In this document: positions 36,791 to 49,658 of the stretch, piece after piece | Layout of the letters: every line of letters begins with the position of its first letter | Numbering within the stretch: the first letter of the stretch is position 1 | Origin: Anastrepha obliqua | Taxonomy: Eukaryota; Arthropoda; Insecta; Diptera; Tephritidae | Assembly (NCBI RefSeq): GCF_027943255.1 | Contig: NC_072894.1 | Span: forward strand, 130,439,601-130,503,600 | Length of the DNA stretch: 64,000 bases | Direction: 5' to 3' | The notes under the pieces: model-generated | What the model was told of the DNA's origin: nothing | The model's database searches: none | What the model saw: the letters and a program-made list of their open reading frames with translations, nothing else | Made by a program: the position numbers and the translations under genes

Positions 36791-39725
36791 TTATAAGGTT
36801 ATTTTAGCTTAGTATATTTAGAGTTCACGAGTATTTTTAAGCAGTTTGAGGTACTTGAAGGTTTCTATTTTTTGGATTGGGATTTTCGACTTTTTTACCA
36901 TCTAAGCGCTCCCAACCTAATCCAACCTTACTAAGTCTGATAAACTTATTTTACTACTGAAGGACCCAAGGACACAAATTTTATTATTTTTCGATTATGT
37001 TTTAGTTTTTATTATTTACTAATTTTTTTATTTTATTTTATTTTTCTTCAACTTTCAGCCCTTTCGTTTCGTTTGCCGCTTATTGCCACCGAAATTTCTG
37101 CTGGTTTCTAAAACTTTAATCGTTTACTTTAATTCGTTGTTGCCTTAAGTTAATATTTCATTTACCCCGGTTGCAATATTTAGTCCACTCTTACAAGCAG
37201 ACCGTGCACTACGCAATCAAATGCTACACTTGCCACATCGCAGCGTTTTGCCGCAAACACCACTACTCAAAAGCAGCAAAAGCAGTAGAGCGTACGCCAT
37301 AGAGCGAGCTGTTCGTTTCGGGGCTGTTGCCCTAAATAGAGTCCCCAACTCTATTACGACATGTGCCTGAAGTGTACTTGGTGGTTGGTAACCCATGCTG
37401 GGGCAGTTATTTACATGCCTACATATCTACCTACAAGTGTGTGGTACATTGGTAGCAAATTGTGCATACACACACATACATATGTTTGCATTTACTAGTT
37501 AGTTGGAGGGTGTCTTTGTTTGTTTGACAAAGTTCCGCGCTATCACCACAGGCTGGATGTTGAAATGAATGGCTGTTTGCCTGCTCGACGGTTGCTCGGC
37601 GGCATGACGTTATCGTGTGCGTCCTCTTTACGTTTTTGTTTACTTTCGGTCGTTACAGTAAATCATTTTAAATGGATTCCTTAGTCGGCACAGCATAGCA
37701 GGCACATCCAAAGCGGCCTAGTTGTGACCGGTGAATTGCTCTGCTAGTGGCAGTAGGGAGTATGCCTGTTTTTTTCCAGATACCATTTCAACCCGCCCCA
37801 CCTCATATCCTCGAACTTTCAACAGCCTGTTATTTCATTTTGTGCTAACTGTTAACAGTTCTTGCGCTGCTGTAGTTGATGGCTTGTGCTGTATATTTTT
37901 TGCATGATATTGCCAGTTGTTATTGCTACACGCATACATACATACATACAGTTGTACATTTCATTGTTGTTGGCCATTCAACTTTAGTCAGCTTTCAGCG
38001 GCAATGTATTCATGCGCTCACAAAGGCATTTTGTCCTTTTGGATTCCCACGCGCTCACTCATACATTCATACCTGCAAATGTACATGTGTATGCTTCTAT
38101 TTTATTTTTTATTTCTGTGAATGTATCAGTTGATTCATTCATTTCTATTTTTACCGTCCATCCTATTATTTGTGCATTCCCCTCTACTCACGCAAATACG
38201 CTGTGCCATTCATTACAACGCCGCTGCCAGTCAAGTCCTTCGGGCTTTAACGCCTGCGGGTTTTTATTTTTTCTTTCAGAAGTTTTTACTGTTTCAAAGC
38301 TTGCGCCTGCTTCGTTATGCTTTTAACTGTTTGTTTTTCTTTCCGCTGAAATTCTTGTAATCCGAAAAATATGCTCAGCATAATTTCCTGAAGCTCCGCA
38401 ACCAACCCAGCGTACTTCTCGTTTCCGCTGCCGGTTTTCCTAAACTCACTTCATCCTTTCCACCCTCTACTAAATTTAAACTCGCATATCTTTTCTGCCC
38501 TCTGTTTCACATATCCTTTCTCGTTACGCTCTACTCTCCTTCGTCCAGGGTTGTTTAATGCTGGCACTTTACTTAGTTGCTGGCCTCACAAGCAAGGCAT
38601 TAAAGTTGTACTACTTTTTCAACAATGCTAAATCGATTTTTATACACCATGTTTTGTTGGAATTTTTCCCTCCATCACATTTTTCATTTTCATTTATAAA
38701 AAAAAAGTATCACTTTGTTTAATTTCATCTGGTTTCGCCCCAGTGCAAGCAATCACTGCACGGCCACAGCTTACTCGTACATACACACTTATTTTTCATG
38801 GTTTACTCCAGAGTTTATTCGCCCTAGAGTTGCAACTTTTCATGAACAACAGCACTTGAAATGCTCCCAGACACCCTCCTCTGCCAGAGTGCGCTTTCGG
38901 TTGCCTTTTGGTAAAGGTCATTTATTATACTGGTTTGACACCTTTCTTGTGTGTACTCTGGCTGATTGCCTGTTGTTGTTGCTCGCAACCCTGAAATCTT
39001 GAATTGCCAGACAATTGCTTGCCACCCTGCCTGCCCTAGCCCCAGCCCCAGCTTCAGATCTTAAAAGCGCTATAGTTTATGTTTTTGTTCCTTGCTCACC
39101 AAATCTCTATGGTTCACTTTAATGTGTTTTTGTTATGCCTTTCGTTGCTTAATGTTCGTTGCTTTATTTTAAGTATGTTCAAACTGTATACTTAGTGTAC
39201 TTTCTTTGCTCCTTTGGGGTTGTATGTTTGTATCACTTCTTCTTGTGCAACTTTCAAATATTTACTCAAAGTCAATAATATTGATTTTCGCCTTTAAGTT
39301 TCTTTCTTTTTTCTGCTCCTTTGTTTTGGCTTCAATTGGATTTTGTGTACTTTAAACTGCATTTTTATAGCATCAAACAAATTTGTTTATGTAAACAAAT
39401 GGATTTTTATTGACTTTATTGTTCTGTGCTTTGTGTTTATGGAGATTATTTTCAACTTGCATTGCTTTTGGGAGAGTCTGACGTCTGCTGGTTGTGGAAA
39501 GCGTGAAGCGATCTTTTGATTGAACGTATAGTAAATTGAGTCGTTTGAATTGACTTTATGATACTATGATTAACAGAAAGGAATTTAGAAAGCAAAGTAA
39601 ACATTTGAATATTTGTTTAAGTGCACCTTAAGGGCTGGTATACTTTGCATTACGTAGAAGCACATACAAATTTTTGGATACAAGGTTTTAAGTGGGCTGA
39701 AGGTGTAGCAGTTGTACAGCACTGC
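36791..39725. other. non-coding, no recognisable gene
   Basis: T-rich sequence with a CATA array at 37931-37950. Open frames on the + strand at 37876-38360 are hydrophobic low-information translations. No exon or RNA gene supported. Confidence 0.5.
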
Positions 39726-39739
39726 AGCTTTCGACTTAA

Positions 39740-39857
39740 AAATAATATAAATAAATAATTGGTGCGTAGATCTCTGTGGTGTGCGTCTTGATGTTATTCC
39801 ACAAATAGAGGGGTCTTCAGTTTTAAGTCGACTCCGAACGGCAAATGGTTTTTTATG
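39740..39857 (-). mobile_element. 5'-truncated SINE with 14-bp target site duplication
   Basis: Flanked by the perfect direct repeat AGCTTTCGACTTAA at 39726-39739 and 39858-39871. Read on the minus strand, the insertion ends CTACGCACCAATTATTTATT followed by an A/T-rich tail. The body words GTGGTGTGCGTCTTGATG and CGACTCCGAACGGCAAATG (on +) place it in the SINE family of this window. Only about 100 bp of the 3' half is present. Confidence 0.92.
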
Positions 39858-39871
39858 AGCTTTCGACTTAA

Positions 39872-42800
39872 TCACACAAAATAGCCAATTGCAGACATAT
39901 GTGGCGAAATTCTCAATCGCCTAAGAGCTGATCAATCGATATTTTATCTTCATTACCGAACGCTTTGAGGAGTAATACGATTAAAACCCTTTGAAAGTCG
40001 TTCTTAGGGTCTATATTTGCCTTTCTGCGTAAAAATGATCCTTACAATTAATTGGATCGACCATCAACCTCAGATAAATGTGCCGGCTTAAACAAATGTT
40101 TGCCTAAATTTTCAAATTTTAGATCATTCATTAAATCAAAACGTACCTCTGGGCAAGAAGCAGTCAACCGCACTTCAGAGCCTTTTGTGTGCGGCAAATT
40201 CTCTATCAACACGGGGTTCCAAATCCTACCCCAGTTATGTAACAAAATCTAGGTAAAATTTTTTCCTTCCCTATTACGGGCTACTCGAGCTCGTGTCTAC
40301 TATAAGACAGCTTCTCATAAAACCATCTGCAAGTGGAAATTCGCCCACTTTACAATTTTTTGAAGAAGCTCAATATTTTATGCAGCATCCATTACTTTTA
40401 GAAAATCTCTACTGGCACCAGTATCAAAAGTTACTTGCTAAAGAAATTAAAATTAAATTTAAAATGCAAGCACTCCACTCTCTCGTTCATTCTCTTTTAA
40501 TTAAGCTTTTTTTCATTAACCCTGAACCATTCAACCTGAATGGAATCATCCAAATTCTTAGCACATTTCCTCAGCCACTACAATCACCCGCACTCGCTTG
40601 CACACTAATTCGCTAAACTGTCGCGTTAGCATAAATTGTTATAATTATGGTCCAAGCAATTCAGATAAGGCCGATATGGTTATGCCAAGTGCCCACAAGC
40701 ACGTACACATGCACATACTTAAATGCGCTGCCATACAGAGCTACATATACGGAAAAATACACATTTGACATTTCGCCGTCATAACAATTATACAAAATTG
40801 CTGGCAATAAAAGTGCGCAGCAACAAACAGAATATAAATACGAATATTAACAAGCAACACACTATCCAACTAGCACTGTGTGCCATCGTCAGCAACATAC
40901 TCATACTCGTATGTATAATATAAATGTAACGACGTCAACACGATGCAGCGTCGCGTGTCGGTGGCCAGCAGCAGTGATGGCAGTTAGCGCCATAAAAAGT
41001 GTGTGTTGTTGTATGAGAGCGCAAAAAAGGGGTCGGCTTTGGAAATATTTGTGTGGGCGCATGGATGTGTACTGTTGTAAAGTGAGGCGAAGGGGCAATG
41101 AATGGTAGAAAATGCCAACCTCTGATGGCCACAAATTCTCCCCTTTTCGGGAGTTCATTTCATTTATTATCGTTGTGTTATTCCACTACAGTTTTTGTTT
41201 ATTGACTGCTTTGTTGCTATTGTTACACGTGTCGGTATAGCATTTTCATTAAAATCCCTGTTCTTGTTGCTTTTTCGGTTGTTCAGTTCTTACTTTTTCC
41301 TTTTCATTTATTTTGTGTTAGCTGCCAGTCTGATAGATTTTATTAGCCAAATGTGAAAAAAGAAATAGTTTTTATGTGCATGCATATGTATGTATGTATG
41401 TATGTGTATAACTATAATTGTTGTTTAGATTTTGTGCCAACAGGTCTTACAATAGACTTCATTAAAATGGCATCGTACCTTCACTTGTTTACGTTGCTTG
41501 TAGCGCCAAAAGAAAACGATATAAAATCATCGTAAAGTGCGCTTTAATGATCAGGACGACGAACTAATGCAACTGTCAAGCGCATTTACCTATTTATTTG
41601 ATACGATGAACGCAATTTATGAAATTGCGGAGCTGGAATCTGGCATAGGCGAGACTCGCCACACAGCTACAAGTTATAAGACATAGAAATTTTCAGGCTA
41701 ATATCAATTTATCGATGGCATTAGCCTACTTATTATTTTAACTCAAAAACAAAATCATTTATGAAAGACTTACGCTAGCATGAGCGCTTTACAAACATAA
41801 GCTTATTAGCTGACAATTTTTATATAAACTTTTGATGTCTTTAAATGTTAATAGAGGTCAGTCTCCATCTAGTATCGCCGGGGACCAAAAGGTCTATGCG
41901 TGGCTTACTGCCAGCCGGGTTAGCCTAACCTTTGTTTCCATGAGAAATAAATTTACCACCACGTACATATCTCGCACGCCAATCACTGTGCGCGAGAGAC
42001 TAAAATACACCTATCAGAGCAACGAAGTCCAACGAAAGCACTGTTTATTAGGCGCTTGCGAATAATATTGAAACTTACATACATACATGGCCTTAAGATA
42101 TGCAATGAGATGAAGAATTAAACAGATAATTAGCGAAAATCTCTAAGGTGTAGTGTTACAAATGCAAATGTAGTAGTCTATATTCAAGTATGAATATTTT
42201 TTTACAGCGATTCAAGAGTTCAACCATAAAACACAAGTTGCCACAGACGAGATAAGTGCCAAAATTTGTGAAAACTTAATGAAAAATTGAAGTCACATTA
42301 ATAAATTGTGTTCCGGCGTCGATGTTTCTGAATTTTTCCCTCGGCCGGCAGAAAGTGGTCGCTCTCTCAATATGTGTTAATGTAATATTATCAGCGATCA
42401 ATTCCCTATTTCTCTTTCAAGAAGTAACCGGAAAAGAATATCAGTTACGGAATTTCGGAGACAACTAGTAAATGGTCTGACACAGCGAGTAGATGAAGCG
42501 ATTCCTCTTCGGGAAGGAAAACTCGTTCATAAATTACAAGGAAGGAGACGTCCATATAATTCGGAGATACTGTTCTGGTTGTCATGATGAAAATTCAGTC
42601 TAAGAAAGCCAAAATATTTAACAAAAAAAGTTGTTATATTTTATTAAATGTGTAAATCCCAGCCACACTTTTGCTTAGTACGCTTCCATAAAGCTAATTG
42701 AAAGTATATTTAACTACATTCATTCAGCTTGCATTTGTCTTTTAACTTTAGTACTGTCGCACTCATGAAAAGTGTAACGACGGCCCACAAGGACCGGAGT

Positions 42801-43215
42801 CGACCACTGGAAAAGATCAGCGTCGGCCCCCTCGGGACAGGGGTTGCGCTCAATGTGTTGAGGGAAATATTTACTCATCTCTTCTTACTCATTCATGCAT
42901 CTTTTATCTATATCCGAATTAAATTCTAAATACTAAATAGGGCACCCTGCGTACTTTATACTTTATACTTTTTAATTTTAATTGCTATATTTTCAATAAT
43001 TTTTTTTTATTTCGATTGCTATTATTTTCTTCCAAATTAAGTTTTCAATAATTTTTAATCTAAACTTTTTTTAAGTGTTAGTGCTGGCGCCCTCAGCCTT
43101 AGTTTTTTATGCAAGGTATACAGTCCCCAGCATAGATGAATAGAGTAACGCCCTTACGTGTTTATTACTTGCTGCGCTTTTATTTTATGACATTTGCGCT
43201 CATGTAATCTATATA
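39872..43215. other. non-coding, no recognisable gene
   Basis: AT-rich with a TATG array at 41385-41408. A + strand frame at 40293-40616 (107 codons) is not repetitive but matches nothing I know. Worn sequence at 42190-42640 looks transposon-like without a diagnostic motif. Confidence 0.45.
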
Positions 43216-43921
43216 TAGGGTGGGCCATATAGCGTTTGCTTTTTGAATCGGCTATAAAAAAAAAACTAAACAATATTTTTTCAAACTTTTTTTCTATTTT
43301 AAAGATTGAACATTGTCATTTATGAATGAAAAATAATATCGTTCAAATGACTGCCACGACTGGCTTTACAGTAGGCCATTCGATCAACGCAATTTTTAAG
43401 CACATTTTCGACTGTTTGGGCTCCAATTTCATGAATGGCAACTTCGATTTCGTGTTTTAAAGCATCAATCATCTCTGGATAATTCGCAAAGCATTTGTCC
43501 TTAACGGCTCCCCACAAAAAATAGTCCAACGGGCTTAAATCACAGCTCCGAGGCGGCCAATTGATATCAGAATTCAAAAACGGTAGCCAAAAGTTCGAGT
43601 GTAACTTTGGCAGTGTGACAAGTTGCACCGTCCTGTTGAAACCAAATGTCGTCCATGTTATCCTCTTCAATTTTTGGAAACAAAAACTCGTTGAGCATGC
43701 CACGGTAACGCTCGCCATTTACTGTAACCGCGGAAGAAGAAGAAGACTCACCACTTTGGAAATAGGTTTTCAATATTTCCCAATTTTGTTGAAGCGTATA
43801 GCGTCCCATTTCGTAAATGTCAAACCTTTAAGTAAATTATGAACACATTTGACATGTCATTTGTGTTACCATTCTAAAAAAAATAGTGGTTCAAAAAGCA
43901 AACGCTATATGGCCCACCCTG
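43216..43921 (-). mobile_element. DD41D Tc1/mariner deletion derivative with 31-bp perfect inverted repeats
   Basis: The ends carry a perfect 31-bp inverted repeat that begins AGGGTGGGCCATATAGCG and runs on through TTTGCTTTTTGAA. TA flanks both sides (43214-43215, 43922-43923). The minus strand encodes remains of a transposase in two frames. The first is MGRYTLQQNWEILKTYFQSG, then AVTVNGERYRGMLNEFLFP and IWFQQDGATCHTA. After a frameshift come NWPPRSCDLSPLDYFLWG and ASRGSHLNDIIFHS. The section between the helix-turn-helix start and AVTVNG, with the first catalytic Asp, is deleted. The spacing of the second and third Asp fits DD41D after allowing for the frameshift. Full-length relatives are about 1.3 kb. 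Confidence 0.92.
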
Positions 43922-46113
43922 TATGTATGCAATCTAACCCTGTTGTTATTTTTTTTTCATAATAAAATTTTGTTGATTTTTTTGTTCAAGACTTGTGTGA
44001 AAATTGTTATTATTTTCCGGGGTGAAATTAAAAGTAAAGCGATTTCACTTTAAGATAAAATTGAATTTTGTTTAATTTCATGCGATTAATCATGGAAAAA
44101 GATTTATTTACCAATAAGTTTCCGTCCATCTGTGACTTAACCCAAATACTTTCAAATGCTACTAAATATAATTCTTAATGGTTTACTTCTTGGGAGGTCA
44201 CAATGAGGAATTTGGAAAATATTCAAATGGAGTTTAATATTGAATTTTCCTGATTTTCGTGATTTTTTAATAAATATTTTACAACGTCACGTTTCGATTA
44301 GCATTTCTTTAAAGTAAACAAGCCATTCAAATTACACAAACACAGGCGTGCGTGCACATATGCATGTGTTTTTAAAAGTTCCTCGCTTCCTCGGTGTGCT
44401 TTTGTAAGTTTTTACCTCAATTCTGTCGATTGTGCCACCGAACAGCAGGTGATTCACGCTGAGCGCCAACAAAGTATTGTGCATGGTTTGTGGAGGCAAT
44501 TAAACAGCCTAATAGGCAGTGATTTCTTGCTTCAAATAATTAATTGCTTTTCAACACAAGCAAAGCAAGCGAAGATCAGCGGAGCCTGTGGCGGGTTTTC
44601 GGGCGCTGCCACTTCACACTTCATTTGTAGGCAAAGTACTTGTGTAAATACTTGAGCACTCACACATGCATATGCTTTCATTGAACAAAAAAACGAAAAA
44701 CACTTTATTTATTGAACAAAAAACAACAACAACAAATTGCAATGCATGTGTGCGTATATGTAAGTCTGTAGGTGGCAGTAATAAAAGTCAACGAAAATAG
44801 CGAAAACGAGCAAAGTTTATGTAGTCTCACAATCTCCAATGCCGCAACATGCCAGCGCTGATGCAATGCTAATTTACAGTCCTTTTATTTTTTCTATTTT
44901 TCTTTTTGACTGCCAAATGCCAAACAATTCCACCACACGATTCATTAAAACTCTTCTCGCCGTTTCCCCGTTTTATTTTCCTTTTGGGGTGTTTATTTTA
45001 CGAGATATGCCTGCTGCACATTACTTTATACACGCCACAAACGGGTCGCGGTGCATAGTGAAAGGGCAGAGCGCAGCCATGCAATTCAAGCAGCCAAACA
45101 ACTCATAATTCGATGTAATTGCGCGCATTCAAACAGACTGTCGAAAGCCGGTGAAATGATGCGCAGTGTGTAAAAGTAGTTTAGTGTGAGTTCGATTGCA
45201 GTTAATAAACTGGTGCTGTATACTAACGTGGCACAGCAGTGCGCCTATTGATTTGGGATTCCTTACACTTCATATCCGAGTGATAGTGCAGAGGTGGTGA
45301 AGGTGGCATCGCGCCTTAAATGGCTAGCAAACGAAAAGCATTCACATGAAGCACACCCACACACACACACACGCACTGCTGCATGTACTCGTGTTTATGT
45401 GTATGTATTTGAAGTTAAACGTGTAAACAGCTTGCGTAAATAAGCTGGCTGGCAAAAGAGCTGCAATGAATAATCGGTAGTCGCCTGCTAAGTGCTTAAA
45501 TATATACATGCATGTGTGCCTCACGAAATATTCTTATATGTGTGAACATAAATATGCGTGTATGTGTGTCTTCTTCCTCCCAGACACTTCATATTTGCAT
45601 TCCCACTGCCTTGTTTTTCTCTTGAAGTGCTCACTCCGATGTGGATTCTGATTGAGCATTTCACTGAAAACCATTGCAGTGGCATTTCGCGGAAGTGCGT
45701 CTAACCGACAACGTATTTTCCCACTTGCTGCTCTTCCACTGCGTCCACCTTAGAATAATATCTCAATATTCACAAGCAACTAACACAAACTGTAACGCAT
45801 TATTACACATTTAAATAAACCGAAAATTCTCCTCACATGTGTGGCATTGTTGTGCAGCAAAAGCAAAACAAAGCAAGCAGCGCACAATCGAATGAATGCC
45901 AAGAAGCGCATCTCCACAGCGTTGCACTCCACTTGGGTTGCCTTCTTATGCTACCTGCTGAGTAGTTTTCGAACTCATTTACATTCAAATAATAAATTCT
46001 TTTACAAATATTTACAGTCCATCGCTCATTTGCATGTTTTTCTCTTTTATTATTTAAATTTTTAAAATTTTGATAATTTATGGACTTCGTGTTTTTTTTT
46101 TTGTGTTTTTCAG
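43922..46113. other. non-coding sequence upstream of the first visible dlp exon
   Basis: AT-rich with (CA)n at 45359-45373. It ends in a T-rich polypyrimidine tract (46091-46110) and the CAG acceptor of the first visible exon. No signal-peptide exon was recognised. A frame containing MNAKKRISTALHSTWVAFLC near 45890 is hydrophobic but has no donor or glypican similarity, and I do not call it. Probably intronic. Confidence 0.5.
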
Positions 46114-46278
46114 AAATGGTTCTGCGGTACTGTGAATCGCCTTCGGTCGGTACCTGCTGCACGTACAACATGGAAACGCGCATGGCGCTGCAATCCCGCA
46201 TCCAGCTGGAGAAACAGTCCAGGGAGCAGATCACGAAAATGTCGAACGCATTGGCGGCGAAAGCACAAAAATTTAATT
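46114..46278 (+). CDS. dlp: dally-like glypican, N-terminal Cys-rich exon (partial gene)
   Basis: This is the first visible exon of a glypican: a heparan-sulfate proteoglycan core protein attached by GPI to the cell surface, which shapes Wingless/Wnt and Hedgehog distribution and reception in flies. It follows TTTTTCAG at 46113 and starts with two bases completing a codon from an upstream exon, so the ATG at 46116 is internal. The residues LRYCESPSVGTCCTYNMETR match the CPxGxTCCTxEME block at the start of the glypican Cys-rich lobe. A helix follows (LQSRIQLEKQSREQITKMSN). It ends one base into a codon at GTAAGT (46279). Signal peptide and first conserved Cys must lie upstream. Choice of dlp over dally rests on closer match to GPC4/6. 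Confidence 0.88.
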
Positions 46279-47924
46279 GTAAGTAGAATAATTTCAATTC
46301 GACTGGCAAAAATAGTTTGAAGAAAAATTTAGTAGAGCAACAAAAATGTATCTTTAATTCAATGAGACTATTTTCAAAAATTGCAAATGATTGCAAAAAA
46401 AAAAAATCTGAAAATGAAGTGGATTAGTAGAAATAAAGCAAAGCTATACAAAGCGTCTAGCCCAGAACCCTTATCCTCGTGGTTGGGGTGCTAACTTATT
46501 TATAGCTTGCGATGAATAGAACAGAATCTGCTATGTGGAATCAGGGCAGAATGCTTATTTGAAGGCGAACAATTGTCAGTAGGAATTATCGGGCGTTGTG
46601 CGTTTAAGTTGTAGCGCTTGCCATACCCCAATGCAAGACCACCCACACCCATTATTCCTACCAGTTGCTTATCCGGAACGGCTTATTTGTGAATAAAATC
46701 TTATGTACAGCTACCCTTTATATCTGAAAGTCGTATACCGTGAAGTCCTGTGATCCGCCCTGTAGTCTGCAGCTCGAGTTTCGTGGAGCTCGACAATGAT
46801 CCTGTGACCGGCGCGATAGCAATTGATCATCATACAAGGCACCTGGCCAGTAACATTTCATCAAAGTAAAGCTCTTACTTAGTCGACTACAAGTATTTAG
46901 TAATTAATATTACAATTTTTCGGAGCAATTTTCTTATCCGATCAACGAATTGATTAACAAGAGCTCTACTGGCATACTACGTGACGCCCTTCTGGAACTT
47001 CGAAAGATTTATTCGAACCACAACGGAAATTGCTGAATAGCATAAGAACACGAGGAGATCAGCGGAGTCTATAGCAACTGGCCTGATGGTCTATATCAGG
47101 TGGCACTTAAGGGATAGGCTTAAGCTTAGCACATAACCAAGAAACGTTGTGAATTGCGTAGGCGCTGTAGGAAGGTTGGATGACTAACAACGTACACCTT
47201 TACCGGGTAACGGGCACAATGGTATAATGGTATAAAGGCAATATCCCAGCCAAAAAAGGCATTTATTTAGACAATTGAGCTTTTCCCAACGTAGAGTACA
47301 TCCATAAGTTCCAAATGTAAGGAAGATGTGGTCAGCTCCACGGGTAAAATGGCGAGTTATTCTATAGCGTTCTTTTACAGGCGTTCTCTCCGAGACAGAT
47401 TTTGTGAACTTCGGGACGCCTTTAAATTGTATATGTCAAAAAAGACCCCTCGAAGCTTCATCTTTCGTTAGCCCTAACCATGCTTCACGCAATGATTGGA
47501 TATCACGTCTTCTGCTATGGTTACTCCGATTACCAAGGTGTACCACGTGGAGGCGAGAGTAGGGATTGAGGTTGTGGAATACTGATAGCTGCTTCTCCCA
47601 GTTTATGAAATTGAATTTTCAAGTGTCGCAAATGTTGTCCGATTATATAAAAGCTGTATTCGGCCCATTTGTGGCTATTAATTGGTTTGCCAGTTCAATC
47701 TTACCTCGCCTACACATCCTAGTCTGAGCTGGTCTAATCTAACCTATACATTGACTTTTATCCTGTAAATTGCCATCCGCAGGGTCGCGCTTTGTTTTAG
47801 GAAACACTAAATGATAGGAAACGTGCTTACGAGTACTAATAGCGGTCGCCTTCAAAGCCAATGACGAATCTCTGAGTATATTTTTGCCATGAAAAAGATT
47901 CTAATAAAAACCAGCTGCCGTTCG

Positions 47925-47993
47925 AGGCGGCATAAGACTGTAGGTTCTTCCGTTTATGGAAAAGCTTCAAGATGCATGCCACAAGTAGAGGAG
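47925..47993 (+). mobile_element. SINE fragment
   Basis: About 70 bp from the middle of the SINE body: GCTGCCGTTCGAGGCGGC, CTGTAGGTTCTTCCG, TATGGAAAAGCTTCAAGATG, ending at AAGTAGAGGAG. It stops where the LINE 3' end begins, suggesting the LINE inserted into or beside it. Confidence 0.65.
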
Positions 47994-48300
47994 TAGTTAG
48001 GTTAGGTTGGATTGGAGCACACTAAGGCTCATAGCTCCTTGTGATGCCGCGAGGCGAACTTGTCCTTTTGTGTATGTACAAGGTGTATGTACTTTTGAAA
48101 TAGATCTTCCAATTCGTTAAGAAATTGTCTACCTAAAATGGTAAATCTACGTCTGAATAAAGCAAGGCAATGGCACAAGAGGTGCGAGATCGTCTCTTCC
48201 TACTCCTCACCTAGACAGATTCTACAGAAGTCAAGTGCTTGCGCGTATCATGGAGCTTTACTCTCCAGAATGTATTTCTCGCTTTTCTCAGAAGTACTAG
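47994..48300 (-). mobile_element. LINE ORF2 C-terminal fragment (I/R1/Loa-like)
   Basis: On the minus strand it encodes FCRICLGEE, stop, EETISHLLCHCLALFRRRFT, then ILGRQFLNELEDLF, the CxxC...HLLCxCxAL tail of LINE ORF2. The minus-strand 3' end reads CAACCTAACCTAACT, the same ending as the fragment at 11.0 kb. One stop interrupts the frame and only the 3' end is present. Confidence 0.75.
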
Positions 48301-48320
48301 AAAAAAAAAATAGTAATAAT

Positions 48321-48385
48321 AATTGGCGCGTACACTTCTGTTAGGTGTTTAGCCGAGCTCCTTCTCCTATTTGGGGCGTGCGGCA
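48321..48385 (-). mobile_element. SINE 3' fragment
   Basis: On + it reads AATAATAATTGGCGCGTACAC, then GGTGTTTAGCCGAGCTCC and CTATTTGGGGCGTGCGGC. This is the SINE 3' end in reverse, with an ATT-repeat tail. About 65 bp are present and no target duplication was found. Confidence 0.75.
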
Positions 48386-49423
48386 CAGAAATAAATACTA
48401 TGGTTTTGAATTTACATTAAACATTTTCATGGATATTTTAATGCTAATTATAAAAAATGTCTGTCATCTCCCTACAGAGGCGTATCCTCGTTAATTTGTG
48501 GTTAAATGGGTGTCGGAAATTTCATAATTTTCACTAATTCAGTTTCGAGTTCTCCACTTAGAAAACCAAATGAATTTTAAGGCACTCAAATAACAGCAGC
48601 TCATCATTTTTCAATTAAACAAATTTTAGCCTCAGCTGCCACTACAGAAATTCAAGCATACAACAGTATACGGCTGGGTAATTTTCTATGACACAATTAA
48701 CTTGACACCTACTTGAACCGAATAAAGATAGATGAGTGGCGAAGGAGGGTGCACAAAAAATAAAATAAAATAAAGGGTGTTTACATACATGCGTGAAATG
48801 TGAATGATTGCTTAGCCTAGCACTGTACAAATCTGTTGTATGTCACATGACACGTTGCTGCCACCAATACACGCATTAGTAATAGGTCCGATATGAGGGC
48901 CCCTCCTCCAGTGGCACCACGAGTAGCTGCCAAATGAAGCGTGCAGTTAACGCACGTTGCGCATGCGGGAGGAGCTGTTGCAGCTTGTAGTGCTTGTACT
49001 TACATAAAAAATATGTAATTTGTTGGTGTTTACTTGTGCTTGCCGCTGCTGCTTTATGCCACATGGGGTGGCGGATGTCGAGTTTTCCCAATTACTTTCA
49101 CTTAACGTCGTCAAAGAAATCTAATTTTTCGTTTGCACACAAATAAGCATAAATCAAATTTAAATCGCTTAATAAGCGAGCAGAATCATTAACGGAAGTT
49201 CCGAGCAGTTATGGTGAAATGTGTAACTAAGTGGTGCGCTTGCGCTCCGCAAGCATCCGCAATCGACCGTGACTAAGTGGATTTGATTTTGATTTCTTCT
49301 GAATATAACTTTTGCTTTGTAAATTACTTTTATTGCGATAAAAAGTTTTTGCTGAAATAAATTTTTATTTTAAATTGCTTTTTGATGAAATTAATTAATT
49401 GCATTTCCTTTCCTTCTTTACAG

Positions 49424-49658
49424 CCGTCTTCCGTAAATTATTGAGCGAATCCAAAGTAGAGTTCCATAATATGTTCACACGCACCTATGGCGTCATCTAT
49501 CAGCAAAATTCCTATGTTTTCTCCGATTTATTTAATGAATTGGAAAATTACTACACGCGTGGACGCGTCGATTTATTGGATGTGATGGATAAGTTCTTTA
49601 ACACACTGTACCAGAAAATGTTTCAGGTGTTGAACGGACAGTATTTGTTCGATGAAAA
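49424..49658 (+). CDS. dlp: dally-like glypican, exon in the Cys-rich helical lobe
   Basis: The reading frame continues from the previous exon: T plus CC makes Ser, giving FN-SVFRKLLSESKVEFHNMF. Then TRTYGVIYQQNSYVFSDLFN, ELENYYTRGRVDLLDVMDKF and FNTLYQKMFQVLNGQYLFDE follow. This aligns with the KTYGxLYxQNSxxFxDLFxELxxYY...LxxMxxxFWxxLxxxMFxLxNxQY block of GPC4 and GPC6, among the most conserved of the family. No Cys occurs here, as in relatives. It is bounded by TTTACAG (to 49423) and GTAAGT (from 49659), ending two bases into a codon. Confidence 0.93.

Larger units (their letters stand above)
46279..49423 (+). other. dlp intron, 3145 bp, with SINE and LINE pieces
   Basis: Bounded by GTAAGT and a TTCTTTACAG acceptor. 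It holds SINE fragments at 47925-47993 and 48321-48385 and a LINE fragment between them. The rest (46300-47900 and 48400-49420) contains worn repeat-like sequence without recognisable coding motifs. Confidence 0.8.

Noticed and set aside
45841..46065. Possible dlp signal-peptide exon just before 46114
   Set aside because: Hydrophobic stretch exists but no GT donor joins it in the required phase and no glypican N-terminal Cys motif follows.
45833..46396. 187-codon minus-strand open frame
   Set aside because: It runs antisense across the dlp exon at 46114-46278 and shows no domain; a shadow of the coding strand and AT-rich flanks.
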